From Hanleya hanleyi (taxonomy: Eukaryota; Mollusca; Polyplacophora; Lepidopleurida; Hanleyidae): a DNA stretch of 64,000 bases. The stretch is taken from NCBI GenBank assembly GCA_036873755.1, contig JAVTVY010033725.1, forward strand, positions 62,001 through 126,000. Reading direction: 5' to 3'. The notes under the pieces are model-generated. The model was given only the letters and a program-made list of their open reading frames with translations. It had not been told where the DNA came from and searched no databases. Both the position numbers and the translations under genes were made by a program. Shown in pieces: positions 13,701 through 24,289 of this stretch; the stretch's first letter is position 1; the number at the start of each line of letters is the position of its first letter.

Positions 13701-16700
13701 TCGGACTACAGAAGCCACCGAAGGATATGATGTAGGCCTGTACACCGCATGACGAACAGGAAATGGAGAGTAAGTCGGAGCAGTGTAGGAATCAGCCGGT
13801 CTGCTACACATCGATGACGTAACCGTAACACAATACATCGATGACGTAACTGGAGAACTAAACATCGATGGTTGAACCGGAACATCATACGATTACGTAA
13901 CAGAACATCACAAGTTGCAGCAAGCCTGTAGAAGGATGTAGTTGCCGAAGTCGGAACATGCGCAAGAACAGAAGCGGGAGTTCCGAACAATGATACCGGA
14001 AGGTAAGATGATACCGGAAGGTATGATGTAAGAGGTTGCATGAAGATATCCGAGAAACTCGGAATAGACGTAGACCGGAAGTCATAACTGGACCCAAGCG
14101 TACGTGGTTGTAGTACCGGTTGAGAAGCCGCGGGGGTGCTGACAATGGTTGCGGCAGAGCCCTATATAATCTCGGCACATTCAAAAATGAACGGTCAGAT
14201 TCAGCAAAACCGGATACTGGTGTAATAGTCACCGATGACAGGAAGTGATGATATTACAGATGCAGCAGACATCTCCGTAGTTTGTGTAGACGGCGATGAG
14301 CTGGGCCGAATTGTTGATAAATTCTCCGGAAGTGACGGGTCCTTGACAGGGGGGTAGTCACAATCTCCGACTTTATCGACGAAGTTCCAGTTTGCTGAGG
14401 AAATAGTAGACACAGCAAACCGGAACAGGAGTTATTACAACCGACGACCTTACGGAAGTGGTGCAATAACGGAAGAAATTGCAGGCACATCTTTCCTCAA
14501 TTTCTCCGGCATTGTTGTAGAAATATCTTCTGTATGACAAGGCTGTACCAAGGTGTTCGATGCAGCCGCCGATTACCATAATCTGAAATTGGAAGTAGGG
14601 AACAACATATGCGATCAAGGTCATCTCGCTTTTACATATCTTATCTGGATGACGAACGCCATTTTGTATCCGTTACAAACTTCACATAATCAGAAATAGT
14701 TGGAAGAATATTTATTACAACAATGAAGTGAAACGGGGTGTCATTTTAACATGAAATTACGTTAACAGACATAAGAAAAGAAGGCTCTCCGTCTCTAAAG
14801 ACGAGACGGAGAACAATACAATTTCTCGGCCCGCCAGACGGGAGACGACAGAAATACACTAGCACATGAACCGACAAGATATTTCCTTTTGTCAGAAATA
14901 CGCTGACGGGACAAAGCTTATTCCTCTTACAAACTGGTCAAACCAGTTTCTCCCGACACAACGGACCCACCAAGGTGTGCCCGCAGGCCGGCTTCATAGA
15001 CCACATACAACGCAGACAATGGAAGCCATTTTATTTGATTCAGAGATGATTGAATACTTCCCGACGGGTGAGATTTCCAGGCCCGGTAGGCAATCCAAGA
15101 ATCACAGAATCACAGTAAATCCAAGGTATTAATCCCAGGTAGAATCCGAGGTAATATCCAAGGTAAATTCCGAGGTAATGCGTGGTAAACTCAAAGTAGA
15201 TCCAAGATTTTTCAGACGAAATTGAGAACACGTGTTTCCACTACGACTTGTAGAAGAAAGAAAGAAGTGACGTGGTCGGACAGATTGGATTCTGGGTACT
15301 CGCGCATGGGCACTGGGGAGCACAGGGGATTATTTTGTTTCTGTGGTAATGTGTTACAATAGGCAATCGCGTAGGAACACGATAGCAATAAGGTATGTGA
15401 AGGTAAGTTTTACAGCGCAAGAAATATATCCCATTCACTTAGGTTTGATGAACAAAGGGCCATAACTCTTGAAAATATAACCGAAAGCAGAGAAACTTCA
15501 CGCTGTACAACTATGGGGCATTGACCACATATCATGCAAATTCCATACTTGTCCATACAAAATTAACCGAGACCCAGCCCCGACAAGTCCCAAAAATTTC
15601 AAGAACAAAGGGCCATAACTCTTGAAAATATACCCGAAACGCGGAGAAACTTCACGCTGCACAACTACAGGGCACTGACCACATATCCTGCAAATTCCAT
15701 ACTTGTCCATACAATATTAACCGAGATCCAGCCCAGACTAGTCCCAATTCACAAAGACTTGAAGAACAAAGGGCCATAACTCTTGAAAATATAACCGAAA
15801 GCAGAGAAACTTCACGCTGTACAACTATAGGGCACTGATCAGATATCCTGCAAATTCCATACTTGTCCATACAATATTAACCGAGATCCAGCCCAGACTA
15901 GTCCCAATTCACAAAGACTTGAAGAACAAAGGGTCATAACTCCTGAAAATATATGCGAAACGCGGAGAAACTTCACGCTGCACAACTATAGGGCACTGAT
16001 CAGATATCCTGCAAATTTCAAAATTGTCCATACAATATTAACCAAGATCCAGCCCGGACAAGTCCCAATTCACGGAGATTTCAGGAACAAAGGGTCATAA
16101 CTCTTGAAAATATAAGCGAAATGGGAAGAAACTTTCCGCTGCACAACTGTGGGGCACTGACCACATGTCATGCAAATTTCGTACTTGTTCATACAATATT
16201 AACCAAGATCCGGCCCGGACAAGTCCCATTCACAGAGATTTCAGAAAAAGGGGCATAACTCTTGGAAATTATACCGAAACTCGGAAAAAACTATACGCTG
16301 CACAACTACGAGGCACTGGCCACATTCCATGCAAGTTTCAATCCTGTCCATCAAATATTAACCGAGATATCGCGCGGACAAGAAATTTGGACGGACAGAG
16401 CGATCGCTATATGCCCCCCCCCCTATAATTAGAGGGGAGCATAAATATTAATGGATAGATCAGTGAAATTTTATAGAAATCTGTGCATTATTTCACCCCA
16501 TTTAAGTCCGTCAGTGGGTAGGTGAGGTCAGTTACACTGACATCGCGGACCGCCTTTAAAGTTTCAGTGTTTCCTGTATTTGCCTGGCTCATTGAATGTT
16601 TGATGGTCGATGAATAGGTTTATTTTTTCTTCAAATAGGTTTTGTTTTAAACTATGTTTCCTTAATATTCATTAATGTTCATGGTTGTTGAAAATGTGCG

Positions 16701-19700
16701 AGTTCATCTGCCACCGGGTATATCCCACAAGCTATGGGGCTTTCAAATCTCTTGTCACGGTCATCGTGAACAAGTGATCTGATTGGTCAATATATCCAGG
16801 ATGTTGCTTTTCGTTAAACACATACAGTGCCTACATGTAAGTGAACCAGGGGTATCTAGGATAGATATACCCCTGGTTTTAGCGAGGATGATCAACTTTC
16901 AGATCACCAAAATATTTAATCTATTCTAGGTTAACATATCATAACTTGAAGTTTTAATAAAATTTATGAGGAGTTCATTATGGCCTGATGGCCCATAAGT
17001 TAGTTTACAGACCAAAATGATAAATCAGCCAGTCTATGCACACTTACTCTGAAATGGGTCCACATTAATAGACTGTCGCAGTTTTATTGCATCTTCAACT
17101 TCCTTCTTCTTGGCACATTGTATCCCAAGATGAGGAAAACTGGATGGAGGACAAGTGAAAGCATTGAGACATTATAAGATACCATACAGAACCTGCTAAA
17201 ATAATGAACTAACTTGACAGAGATATTACCTGGCCCACTGGAAATAAATATCAGTACTTTCATGAACTACAAGCTGGAGCTTGCCCTCTAAAGCTCCATG
17301 CCTGCAACCAATTTTGTCATATCAAGTCCTACCTGTTCAGTGACCCTGCTGGAAGTAGACATGACCTTGAAGAAATGGATCAAGGAGAAGCCGGTTTGAG
17401 ATAAATTTGATGAACTGAGTTGTACGTCATGAAGAGATATCTTTCGAGCTAATTTGACCTAGTGACCTAGGAAAATGGGTGAAGGTTACAAATATCCTAA
17501 TGGTCCTGCCTAAGGAGGAAAAGCCAGGATTATGTGAGCACAGACTTGTTCAATTTAGGATATTGTAATGGGATCTTTGTATGGAGAATGATGGCAGTCC
17601 TGGTCTTTCCTGGGATCACAAAGAACAACTTCAAATTTGATATCCTGGGCGACCATCTCATTCACAGTTCATTTCACAGGACTCAAATAAATATGAGCAG
17701 ATGTTAAAGACAACGTATCATATGCTAACAATGACATGTTCAACATGTGGGGTCCTTTGGCAGTATTTTACTCTTGAGACTTAATTGGCATAAAGGAAGC
17801 GATATTCTGTCGAACAATAAATCTACAGGAAAAATGTAAACTTGATAATTGCAAACTCACGTAACAACGGAGGTGTCTCGAACCTTAACTGTACAAACAC
17901 CCTTGGTACAATCTTTGCCGACCAGAGCATGGGGATGTGGTTTAGGTTTGGGCTGATCCTTAGTGACACAGGACACGACGACAACTGCTGCTCCTGAGTG
18001 GTTGTGAATCTGAGCAAAAGCAAATTAGTAAAACATGTTACTAATAATACTATGTATGCCAATTATTTCAAGGTTTAACATAGAAGTAGACATAAATGGT
18101 TTACAAATAAAAAAAATATTTATCCATTCATAAATTATACAAATTTAATATTTCAGTCTGTAGATTTCAGGAATTTTCGGAAACCCTTTCATGGACCAAC
18201 AGTGTGCAAGTAAAAGAGTTTCCATCAAAATTTGTTTTTACAAATCAAAATCAATTTTTACCACAGCGGAGAGACCCAAAATGAAAACTCATTTTCGAAC
18301 CTTAATAGCTGGGAAGGTCTTCTTGTCTGCGGTGCTTCTCTCCCCTGGTATACTTCCCGCTGATCTCCCTTCGCATTCGTACCGGAACCGGAGCCCCTTA
18401 GTACGGGGCTGCTCAATAATTTCCACACTTGGGCCATTTTGTTGCTGAGCTAGGCTTTGACCCGACATAGCAGAACTGGCCGCTCCACCATTTCCACCTG
18501 TTGGCCTGGAGTTACCTCCCCTGGCTCTGTGTGTGCTAGCCTGGTTGGGTGGAGGGCGGTTGTTGGACATATTCTGGGTTGGTGGTTGTGGTTGTGAGGT
18601 GTCCATCACCACCTGACTGTTGGCTGCTCCCCCCTGTGCTCCGGTGGCAGCTGCTGCATGTAATAATCGATTTATATCTGCCGCTACAAATAGTAAAATT
18701 ACAACACCATAGAATCATCACGAATTAACATACATTTTTATCAAGAATATTTTATTCACATCGCAGAATAATATCAGGCTTTTAGCTAACCAGGAGTCTA
18801 AGGGTCTTTGAGACATTTTATTTTTAAATCTGAAAATTTAACATGGAAGGAGTGCGACACCCTGCTGTAAGGTTAAAGTGGAACAGAGAAATCCTATTTT
18901 TCCCAATCATGTGGTACTATACATTGTAATAAGGCTATTTCATGTGACTATCCAGATGTCAGAAATCGCCAGATCACCAGATCATGTGGTACCAGATATT
19001 GTAAGAAGAGTATTTAAAGTGACTGATATTGAGATACTCACATGTTGCAGATTCCGAGTTTTCACCAAATTCACTGACACCGAAGTTCTGAAGCATGCTG
19101 AACAGCTCCGCACTGCTCAGCCCTACCACATCATCCAATGGAGCAAGCATATCTGCTGGTAAACCACAGGAGAAACACGATGAGTACCAAGGTTGCTGAT
19201 ATTATGTTTGTGATTCCATGTTATACGACAAGTCAGAAGCGATCATATAGTACTGAAATCTGAATGCCTCACAACATGTAGATTTCCCATCTGTGAGGAT
19301 ACCAGATATATGTTTTATGACATGTTTGAAACTGTTGATCATGTTGATGGATATATTTAAATATGGATTTAAGCTGGAGTATCTTACTCAACTGTTCTGG
19401 GGGCTGCAGGTACAGCATGCTTCTGTCAGAATTTCATTCAAAAGCATGTTCTCTTCATTGACCAGTTCACATAGTTAAAGCCATTCATCTCAAACGTTTG
19501 TACCAGTATAAAAAGTTCTAGAACCCCAGATACCAATTATCCCGGATGTTGTGTAAAAATAACAATGTGAATATATAGGAAAAATGTTATGGCAGGGCTG
19601 GACAATTGGAATTCTCATCAGACTGTATGCCTGCTACTGTCAGATATACCCTCTGATTGCACTGGGATTGAAATCGCGGCATGCAGCATTTGTGCGAGGG

Positions 19701-21580
19701 CTCTCAGTCAATCAGCATCATCCGCTTGTAAACGGAGCGGATTGGTCTCAGCATATCACATCTAAACAATGCGTTGTACCATGTGTTCTTGTGTAATAAT
19801 TCGGAAACACAGGATGCATTCCCATCTCTCTAAATACAGATGCACGCTTCCTGTGTTGATCAAAATCGATACAGACCGAGTGCGCATGCGTGCACCGTTT
19901 TTCTGCAGTGCAGTCAGAGGGTGTTACACTGGTTTTTAGGAGGTTACAAACTCTGGGAGAATGGACAATTTGTAACATTATGTTATTCAGGTTGCCAGCA
20001 ATCTGCGTTAATCCAGTCAAATAAAATCTCACTGGAGACCTGCATCATCATGAGCGTATACAAATACAGTGAGCAAAACCACCTCGTCGCTATATAGCTG
20101 AAATATTGCTGAACGTCACATTCAACATTTAATTCTCTCTGTTCTCAGAGTTGTCTTACACCTCAGACCTGCATGCCAAACACCAATCCACATGTCTATA
20201 GCCAAGCAGCTTGAATGTTTTATGATAGTGCTTTCTATCTCCAGTGCACTTGGTGTTCATTCAATGCCAACACATTGATCCACACATAACCAAGTTGACA
20301 GGGCTTCGTTCATTCCTACGCTACGCCATGATGCCTAGAGCTCAATGAACTTACATGTGCACTCCGGAATCACACGGCTCCATGGGTCATTCTGCTCTAT
20401 CCGACAAATAAAACAACCCCTCCCCACTTTCTGTTCATTGGTTTTATCGAGTTTGGCAAAGAGTTTGATAGCTTTCAAGAGCTCATCCATCTGCAATCAG
20501 TCTTCATACATCAATGGCCGGTTGAATTTCTCCTCCATTATATTCATATGTGTCACGTGATCGGCAACATATCATGCTGATCACGTGACCCATATGAAGA
20601 TAATGGCGGGGAAATTCAACCGACTGTTGATGTTTGAAGACTGATTGCAGACAGATGAGCTCTTCATGGCAATCAAACTTTTGCCAAACTCGATAAACCC
20701 AATGGACAGAAAGTGGGGAGGGGTTGTTTTATTGCCGGATAGAGCCGAACGACCCATGGGATCCCGGAGTGTACATGTAAGTTCATTGAGCGGCATCATG
20801 ACGTAGTGTAGGGGCGAACGAAGCCATGTCAACTTGGATAATCCACACAGAGTTTCTGTATAGGCATCACTACTGTCCCGTTCCTTGTAATGTGAGACAG
20901 ACAGTAGGAAATCTTGTCTGGCGTACTCCTGACAGATGCTTCTATTTGACTGAAGTTCCATACTCGTAATAGGCAATAAATAGGTTCGAGTATATATTTT
21001 TATATGCTTTCATGATTTCTGTCTGTCTGGTAACTTTTGCTGATTATAGATTCTCATCAACATGAACATTTGATTTTGAATGCATCAACCTGTCAAATAT
21101 AACCTGTCGACCAATACCAACTCAAATCTCATGGTTGGTTATCCTCAAATCTGGGTCTGTGGAATGGTGAATATAACTGATGCGAGCAGCAGCAAGATTT
21201 TATTTTCCAATACCCCAACATGAATACTCCATTCAACTTCCAAGTGACTATTGCCACAGCCGGCCATTTTGTATTGCAGTGGCCAGTGGTCCACGAATGC
21301 TCAAGGAAAATTATCACCCTGACACGTGCTGTCGTGTATATCGACTACATCACAGACAGCATTCTATTCTTTTATAGAACAATGTTAGAAATGAAAGAGG
21401 AGAAAAGGGATTATTGACTGTGGCGAAAGTGACTCAAACACGTCGAAAATTGAACATTTCTTGTTCAGTAATGCCAACACGAAAAATGTTTGTACACGGA
21501 AGTTCGAAATGCCATGGTGTTCAAACTGTGTTCACGATATGCTCCCATTTTTTTGGAAACTTACCTTGACTCGTTGTCAT
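4623..21580 (-). CDS. Rel: NF-kB family transcription factor, Rel/Dorsal class (multi-exon)
   Basis: A host gene on the minus strand. Read in order, coding exons are 21580-21565 (ATG), 19155-19042, 18653-18301, 18009-17861, 17139-17048, 7613-7479, 7040-6942, 6711-6617, 5706-5640 and 4771-4623 (TGA). Splice phases agree at every join I tested. The protein has a Gly/Gln/Asn-rich N-terminal part, then a Rel homology domain with the DNA-recognition loop [16 protein letters not shown], the [13 protein letters not shown]...LVGKDC region, the dimerisation/IPT part ([26 protein letters not shown]) and a short C-terminus. RHD proteins bind kB DNA sites as dimers and are held in the cytoplasm by IkB. 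One expected ~90-nt exon after GDVHRQ and a classical NLS after the RHD were not found. The class call rests on the [12 protein letters not shown] loop, typical of Rel/Dorsal rather than p50-type members. Confidence 0.9.
4860..5400. repeat. dispersed repeat fragment (intron)
   Basis: The start (TACCCCTCAACCAAAATCGGCCTTGGGATATTGTCGTGT...TCTGTC) is the reverse complement of the motif ending the 59.5-60.6 kb array (near 60580-60640). Internal ACCATATCTCAAGAATG recurs three times. Probably a decayed copy of the same repeat class. Confidence 0.55.
5640..5706 (-). CDS. Rel: Rel exon (end of IPT domain)
   Basis: 67-nt exon between AGAATAG and CCGG|GTATGA, encoding [12 protein letters not shown], the typical last strand of the RHD. 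It starts in phase 0, which is the same phase in which exon 8 ends. The missing exon could therefore be skipped without a frame change. Confidence 0.75.
6617..6711 (-). CDS. Rel: Rel exon 8 (IPT domain)
   Basis: 95-nt exon between TCTTGCAG and CGCCAG|GTATGA, encoding [17 protein letters not shown] and [11 protein letters not shown]. The family normally continues with VAIVF...LRRPSD-type strands, which I could not find before 5706. Confidence 0.9.
6942..7040 (-). CDS. Rel: Rel exon 7 (IPT/dimerisation domain)
   Basis: 99-nt exon between ATTTATAG and AAAG|GTAGTT, encoding [20 protein letters not shown] then FLLCEKVNK, the opening of the C-terminal Ig-like (IPT) domain. Phase 1 in and out. Confidence 0.92.
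7401..7516. repeat. 59-bp tandem duplication covering a splice donor
   Basis: The segment GTGAATATAAAGTGCTTACTTTTGTCAAGGATAGGCAG begins at 7401 and again at 7460, with one mismatch over about 57 bp. It includes the last ~30 coding bases of Rel exon 6 and its donor, so two identical donors lie 59 bp apart. Confidence 0.95.
7479..7613 (-). CDS. Rel: Rel exon 6 (RHD)
   Basis: 135-nt exon between CTTCACAG and AAAA|GTAAGC, encoding [20 protein letters not shown] and the [10 protein letters not shown] segment. Its 3' end and splice donor are duplicated in tandem 59 bp further on (see separate repeat entry). Confidence 0.9.
7614..8694. other. Rel intron, no further feature
   Basis: Non-coding. Contains short direct repeats of TCCCAATGGTAC (7765-7825) and a C-tract at 8270-8281. 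No exon-like block was recognised. Confidence 0.5.
8695..9007. mobile_element. MITE with ~62-bp terminal inverted repeats
   Basis: AAATATGAAAAATTTGAAAATCAATTTTCCTATTTCTAAGCTTAAACTTACCTTCACATAC at the left is the reverse complement of the right end at 8946-9007. No ORF inside. Part of its body (8745-8890) matches, inverted, the right end of the neighbouring large element at 15245-15420, so both belong to one family. Confidence 0.85.
12300..12980. repeat. internal duplication inside the TIR element
   Basis: A block containing AAGGAATGCGCTATGAAGATAGGCAGAACTTC, GCAGCTAGATATGGGAATAAATCACCTGC and CGGTCGAAACCAATACG occurs at about 12305-12545 and again, slightly diverged, at about 12690-12980. A third trace follows near 13010-13100 (CAGGAAACTCTCAATA...GTTGTTATA). 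Confidence 0.85.
14789..14816. repeat. short hairpin
   Basis: CTCCGTCTC TAAA GACGAGACGGAG forms a stem of about 9-10 bp. No function is claimed. Confidence 0.6.
15118..15215. repeat. short tandem repeat of ATCCAAGGTA type
   Basis: ATCCAAGGTA, ATCCCAGGTA, ATCCGAGGTA, ATCCAAGGTA and ATTCCGAGGTA recur at 14-16-bp intervals. A degenerate microsatellite near the right end of the TIR element. Confidence 0.75.
15451..16430. repeat. ~160-bp tandem array, 6 copies
   Basis: AACAAAGGGCCATAACTCTTGAAAATATA recurs near 15451, 15604, 15765, 15925, 16086 and 16245 (period 153-161). Each is followed by ACTTCACGCTG, GGGCACTGACCACAT, CTTGTCCATACAATATTAACC and GTCCCAATTCAC. The array ends with GGACGGACAGAGCGATCGCTATATGCCCCCCCC. 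This is an end motif I associate with molluscan interspersed repeats (inference). Confidence 0.9.
16431..17047. other. Rel intron, with a small hairpin
   Basis: No gene. At 16844-16878 AACCAGGGGTAT and ATACCCCTGGTT face each other across about 11 bases. Confidence 0.5.
17048..17139 (-). CDS. Rel: Rel exon 5 (RHD)
   Basis: 92-nt exon between CCATCCAG and CAGA|GTAAGT. It encodes the [18 protein letters not shown] segment of the RHD. It is followed by a 9.4-kb intron filled with repeats. Confidence 0.9.
17861..18009 (-). CDS. Rel: Rel exon 4 (RHD)
   Basis: Clean 149-nt exon between TTGCTCAG and TTAC|GTGAGT. It encodes the RHD segment with [20 protein letters not shown], a hallmark of the N-terminal Ig-like subdomain. 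It ends in phase 2, continued by exon 5. Confidence 0.9.
18301..18653 (-). CDS. Rel: Rel exon 3 (low-complexity linker and RHD start)
   Basis: Encodes a Gln/Asn/Pro/Gly-rich linker and then the start of the RHD ([20 protein letters not shown]). This includes the recognition loop whose Arg and Cys residues contact kB DNA in the family. The donor is AAG|GTTCGA, phase 0. The acceptor is taken at ATGCAG for phase agreement. Confidence 0.88.
19042..19155 (-). CDS. Rel: Rel exon 2
   Basis: Open between acceptor TTTACCAG and donor CAT|GTGAGT. It encodes an acidic, helical-looking segment ([21 protein letters not shown]). Phase-1 entry and phase-1 exit match exons 1 and 3. No named domain recognised. 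Confidence 0.7.
19156..20276. other. Rel intron 1, no supported exon
   Basis: A possible mini-exon near 19385-19420 (minus) has splice-like ends but does not fit the phases on either side, so it is left out. Otherwise nothing recognised. Confidence 0.45.
20277..20850. mobile_element. large foldback, ~280-bp inverted arms
   Basis: 20277-20558 and 20580-20850 are reverse complements with moderate divergence. Examples are ACCAAGTTGACAGGGCTTCG against CGAAGCCATGTCAACTTGG and AAACAACCCCTCCCCACTTTCTG against its complement. The centre is TGTCACGTGATCGGC...GATCACGTGAC. No ORF. It lies in Rel intron 1. Confidence 0.85.
21565..21580 (-). CDS. Rel: Rel exon 1 (start codon)
   Basis: Minus-strand ATG at 21580 followed by four codons (MTTSQ) and a strong donor CAAG|GTAAGT. 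The exon ends in phase 1, which fits the acceptor at 19155 exactly. The 5' UTR would extend to higher coordinates; a TGACGTCA CRE-like site lies near 21810. Confidence 0.7.
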
Positions 21581-22281
21581 TTTGATTCAATGAGATTACC
21601 TCCAGGCGAACGAATTTTCCGTCGTGTTCCTCTACGGAGTTTTATTATGATTCTGTCGGCATGTCCCACGGCCTGTAGAACTGTGAGAGTGTGTTTTTCC
21701 CAGAACTAAACCTGTGCCAAAATTAGATCGCCCGTCGGGGAAACCCCTCTCACATTGCGCTCTTGCTCCTCTCGCGATTGGTCCATTATACCACGTGGCT
21801 ACTCTGAATATGACGTCACATTCTAGTCCCGCTCAACTCCCAACTACGAGAAGAGACTCTAGTGTAAGTGCTAGCCAATATTAAGCGTGTATGATTTCTG
21901 CGTATGATCTTCCGGTCAGTCACCATTAACTGTTTCGATCAAATTACGACGCAAAGCTGCAAAGATTGGTCTCCATATAGTACCAGATAACTAAACTACC
22001 CGACGTATATGGCATCTACTGAGTGATATTGTGTAGAACAAGACAAAACTGGTGAACTATTTCTTCACAATCAGCGGTGATACGAAGCAATATGAGTTTG
22101 TTTGGCTTCGTTTCAGTTTGTTTTTCTCCAGCGTTAACAACTCATAATTGTTTTAATTTCTAGGTCAAGATGAATAGATTCTTGGCTAACTTCTAGATTC
22201 AGATTTAGATTTCTTTATTGTACAAGACACCCCATCAGTTCACTAATCCCTTTAAATAATTAACAACGTCACTGATAAGGC
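21581..22281. promoter_or_regulatory. upstream region of the Rel gene
   Basis: Expected 5' UTR and promoter of the minus-strand Rel gene. It has TGACGTCA near 21810 and CTTCCGG near 21908 but no clear TATA box. A promoter role is inferred only from position. Confidence 0.35.
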
Positions 22282-22779
22282 CTAGCTAAATAATATATAG
22301 CCCTCAAGAGTATGAGGGCTATAGGTCGGCCCCAGTCACCTCCAGCGAGGGTTTTAGATAATTTTATTACGAATCACCCACCTCTGAAACTGCCGTACAT
22401 GTAATCTCTATCCCCTCCTGCCCACTATTTTAAAATCTTGAGCACTATTGTGAAATAGTGACGCATATATCGCCGTCTGAATTTTCCAGTCGTGAACTTT
22501 GACTCTCTGCGCCGCCATGTTGGTGACGTCACTGTATATGGTTAACATGGCGCGTTTAAAGTGGAATTCGACTGGAAAATTCAGACGGCGATATATTCGT
22601 TACTATTTCACAATAGTGCTCAAGATTTTAAAATAGTGGGCAGGAGGGGATAGAGATTAGATGTACGTCAGTTTCAGAGGTGGGTGATTCGTAATAAAAT
22701 TATCTAAAACCCTCGCTGGAGGTGACTGGGGCCGACCTATAGCCCTCATACTCTTGAGGGCTATATATTATTTAGCTAA
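22282..22779. mobile_element. foldback MITE, ~210-bp inverted arms
   Basis: Starts TAGCTAAATAATATATAGCCCTCAAGAGTATGAGGGC and ends with its reverse complement. Arms also share ACCCTCGCTGGAGGTGACTGGGGCCGACC and TGGGCAGGAGGGGATAGAGAT. The flanks on both sides read TAAGGCC, a likely target-site duplication. The short centre holds CGCCGCCATGTTGGTGACGTCAC. Confidence 0.9.
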
Positions 22780-23164
22780 TAAGGCCACGCTTTATCGTCA
22801 TTATATAAGGAGAATTGCTGACATTGCCGTAACTACACCGGTCAACTGAAAGATTTTGAATCGAATGTTGACTGTTAATAATGGGGGGGGGGGGGGGCTC
22901 TCTGTCAAAACAGTGACATGGATCCCACTTACGTGAGAGTCGTGATCTCACTATCCCGAAGGCATGACCCTCTGTTGAGATTGGAATCGAAACTAGAACG
23001 GAGAGTTCCGAATGTGAGATAATCGTGTGTGGAATTCAGGATATGAGCGATGTCAGACACCCACCGACCACGGGACAAACACTTTATGAGACATATAATC
23101 TACAATAATCACTCAAGATGGTTGGAAAAAAAGTATGAACTATTTTATTCATTATTTGGAGAGA
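22780..23164. other. non-coding, poly-G tract at 22874-22888
   Basis: No gene recognised. A run of about 15 G residues lies at 22874-22888. Confidence 0.5.
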
Positions 23165-23620
23165 AACAGGCATAAATCAATTCTATGGCAAGCCAAAGTG
23201 CTTTTTATTCAAGAATTTCCGATATGATATCAGAAATTCTATTTCCCATATCGGAATTGAAATTTCCGATATCGGAAATTCATGTTCTTCAATTTCCGAT
23301 ATCGGAAATTGAATTCTCGATATCGGAAATTGAGATTTTTGTAAGCACACGAAGTTTTACACAATGTTCAGAGAGAGGCTAAGGGAGGGAACAGTTTTCG
23401 TAAAGCTTCCAGAGCTTTCATTTCCGATATCGGAAATTCAGTGACAATTTCCAATATGGGAAATTCTATTTCCGATAGCGGAAATTGAATTCCCGATATG
23501 GGACAATTTCCAGTATGGGAAATTCTATTTCCGATATCAGAAATTGAATTCCCGACATGGGAAATTTTATTCCCGACATGGGAAATTCTATTTCCGATAT
23601 CGGAAATTATTACGCCTCAG
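23165..23620. repeat. array of palindromic TTTCCGATATCGGAAA units
   Basis: Perfect or near-perfect palindromes AATTTCCGATATCGGAAATT recur at least ten times with variants (CCGATATGG, CCGATATCA). The block starts with AATTCTATGGCAAGCCAAAGTGCTTTTTATTC. An inverted copy of that start is at 38937-38985, together with a short palindrome array. Confidence 0.9.
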
Positions 23621-24119
23621 AGTAGTTTGTTTGATAGCCGATTGGTCAATTGCCATCCCATAAATAGTTCGTATTAGGTCACCTACACACCACACTCGAC
23701 ACAATCTCGGACAATGTAGGACATTAGAACCTCGATCCGCACTAGTAGGAATCCATATTGGCAACCATATTGAAAGAATAATATCACGCGGAAACTCCGA
23801 ACGACGCATGCCAGCTGTATGACTTCCGTTACCATGGACACTGATCGAGATTAGCTCAAGAAGAAAAACCGAGAGAAATACCTCAAATTAGAAGAGATTC
23901 TTCTCGGGTAGAATCAAGGGAATGCCCATTTCATTTGGATATATATTTTATCTCCCGATAAGAGAGAAATACAAACGAGGACTATGTGAGGGGAAACACA
24001 TCCTACAGCATGTGATGTGCATCACGTGCGGCGGATCACGGTTTACAGCTGAAAGCTGTAAAATCCTTCCACCATTAATACGCGAGGTATTATGACTTCA
24101 CGGAATAAGCCGAAGTAGT
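23621..24119. other. non-coding flank of Polinton 1
   Basis: No gene or array recognised. The last six bases before the element are AGTAGT, compared with AGGTGG after it (4 of 6 identical), a weak candidate target-site duplication. Confidence 0.4.
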
Positions 24120-24289
24120 AGTGTAAGAGTAAATTGCCTTAACTTTCACCCGGATGTAAAAATGACGTCACTTGAGGAACTAGTAGCGCCATCTGTACAC
24201 TCTGGACGCAAGGGAGACAACTCGATCTGCCAGAGTTTGGCCGCCATCTTGAATTTTGTGGAAATGGTCCGATGGGGTCGAGTGAGGTA

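Larger units (their letters stand above)
9011..15420. mobile_element. ~6.4-kb non-coding element with 37-bp terminal inverted repeats
   Basis: TTGCGCTGTAAAACTTACCTTCACATACCTTATTGCT at 9011-9047 is the reverse complement of 15384-15420. The interior has no credible gene. It is strewn with CCGGAAGT/CCGGAAC motifs in both orientations, CGATGACGTAACCGGA-type short repeats, an internal duplication (12300-12975) and a NRF1-like TGCGCATGCGC near 12117. It sits in an intron of the Rel gene. It looks like a non-autonomous DNA transposon, possibly containing other nested repeats. No convincing target-site duplication could be read because the MITE abuts its left end. Confidence 0.65.

Noticed and set aside
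9623..14624. Many 60-130 codon minus-strand frames between 9.6 and 14.6 kb
   Set aside because: Low-complexity products driven by CCGGAA-type repeats, no conserved motifs, no consistent codon pattern.
15451..16430. CRISPR-like spaced repeats
   Set aside because: Repeat units are contiguous and degenerate with no unique spacers, and the context is eukaryotic.
19385..19420. Possible mini-exon of the Rel gene on the minus strand
   Set aside because: Splice-like ends exist, but no phase fits between exon 1 and exon 2, which already join in frame.
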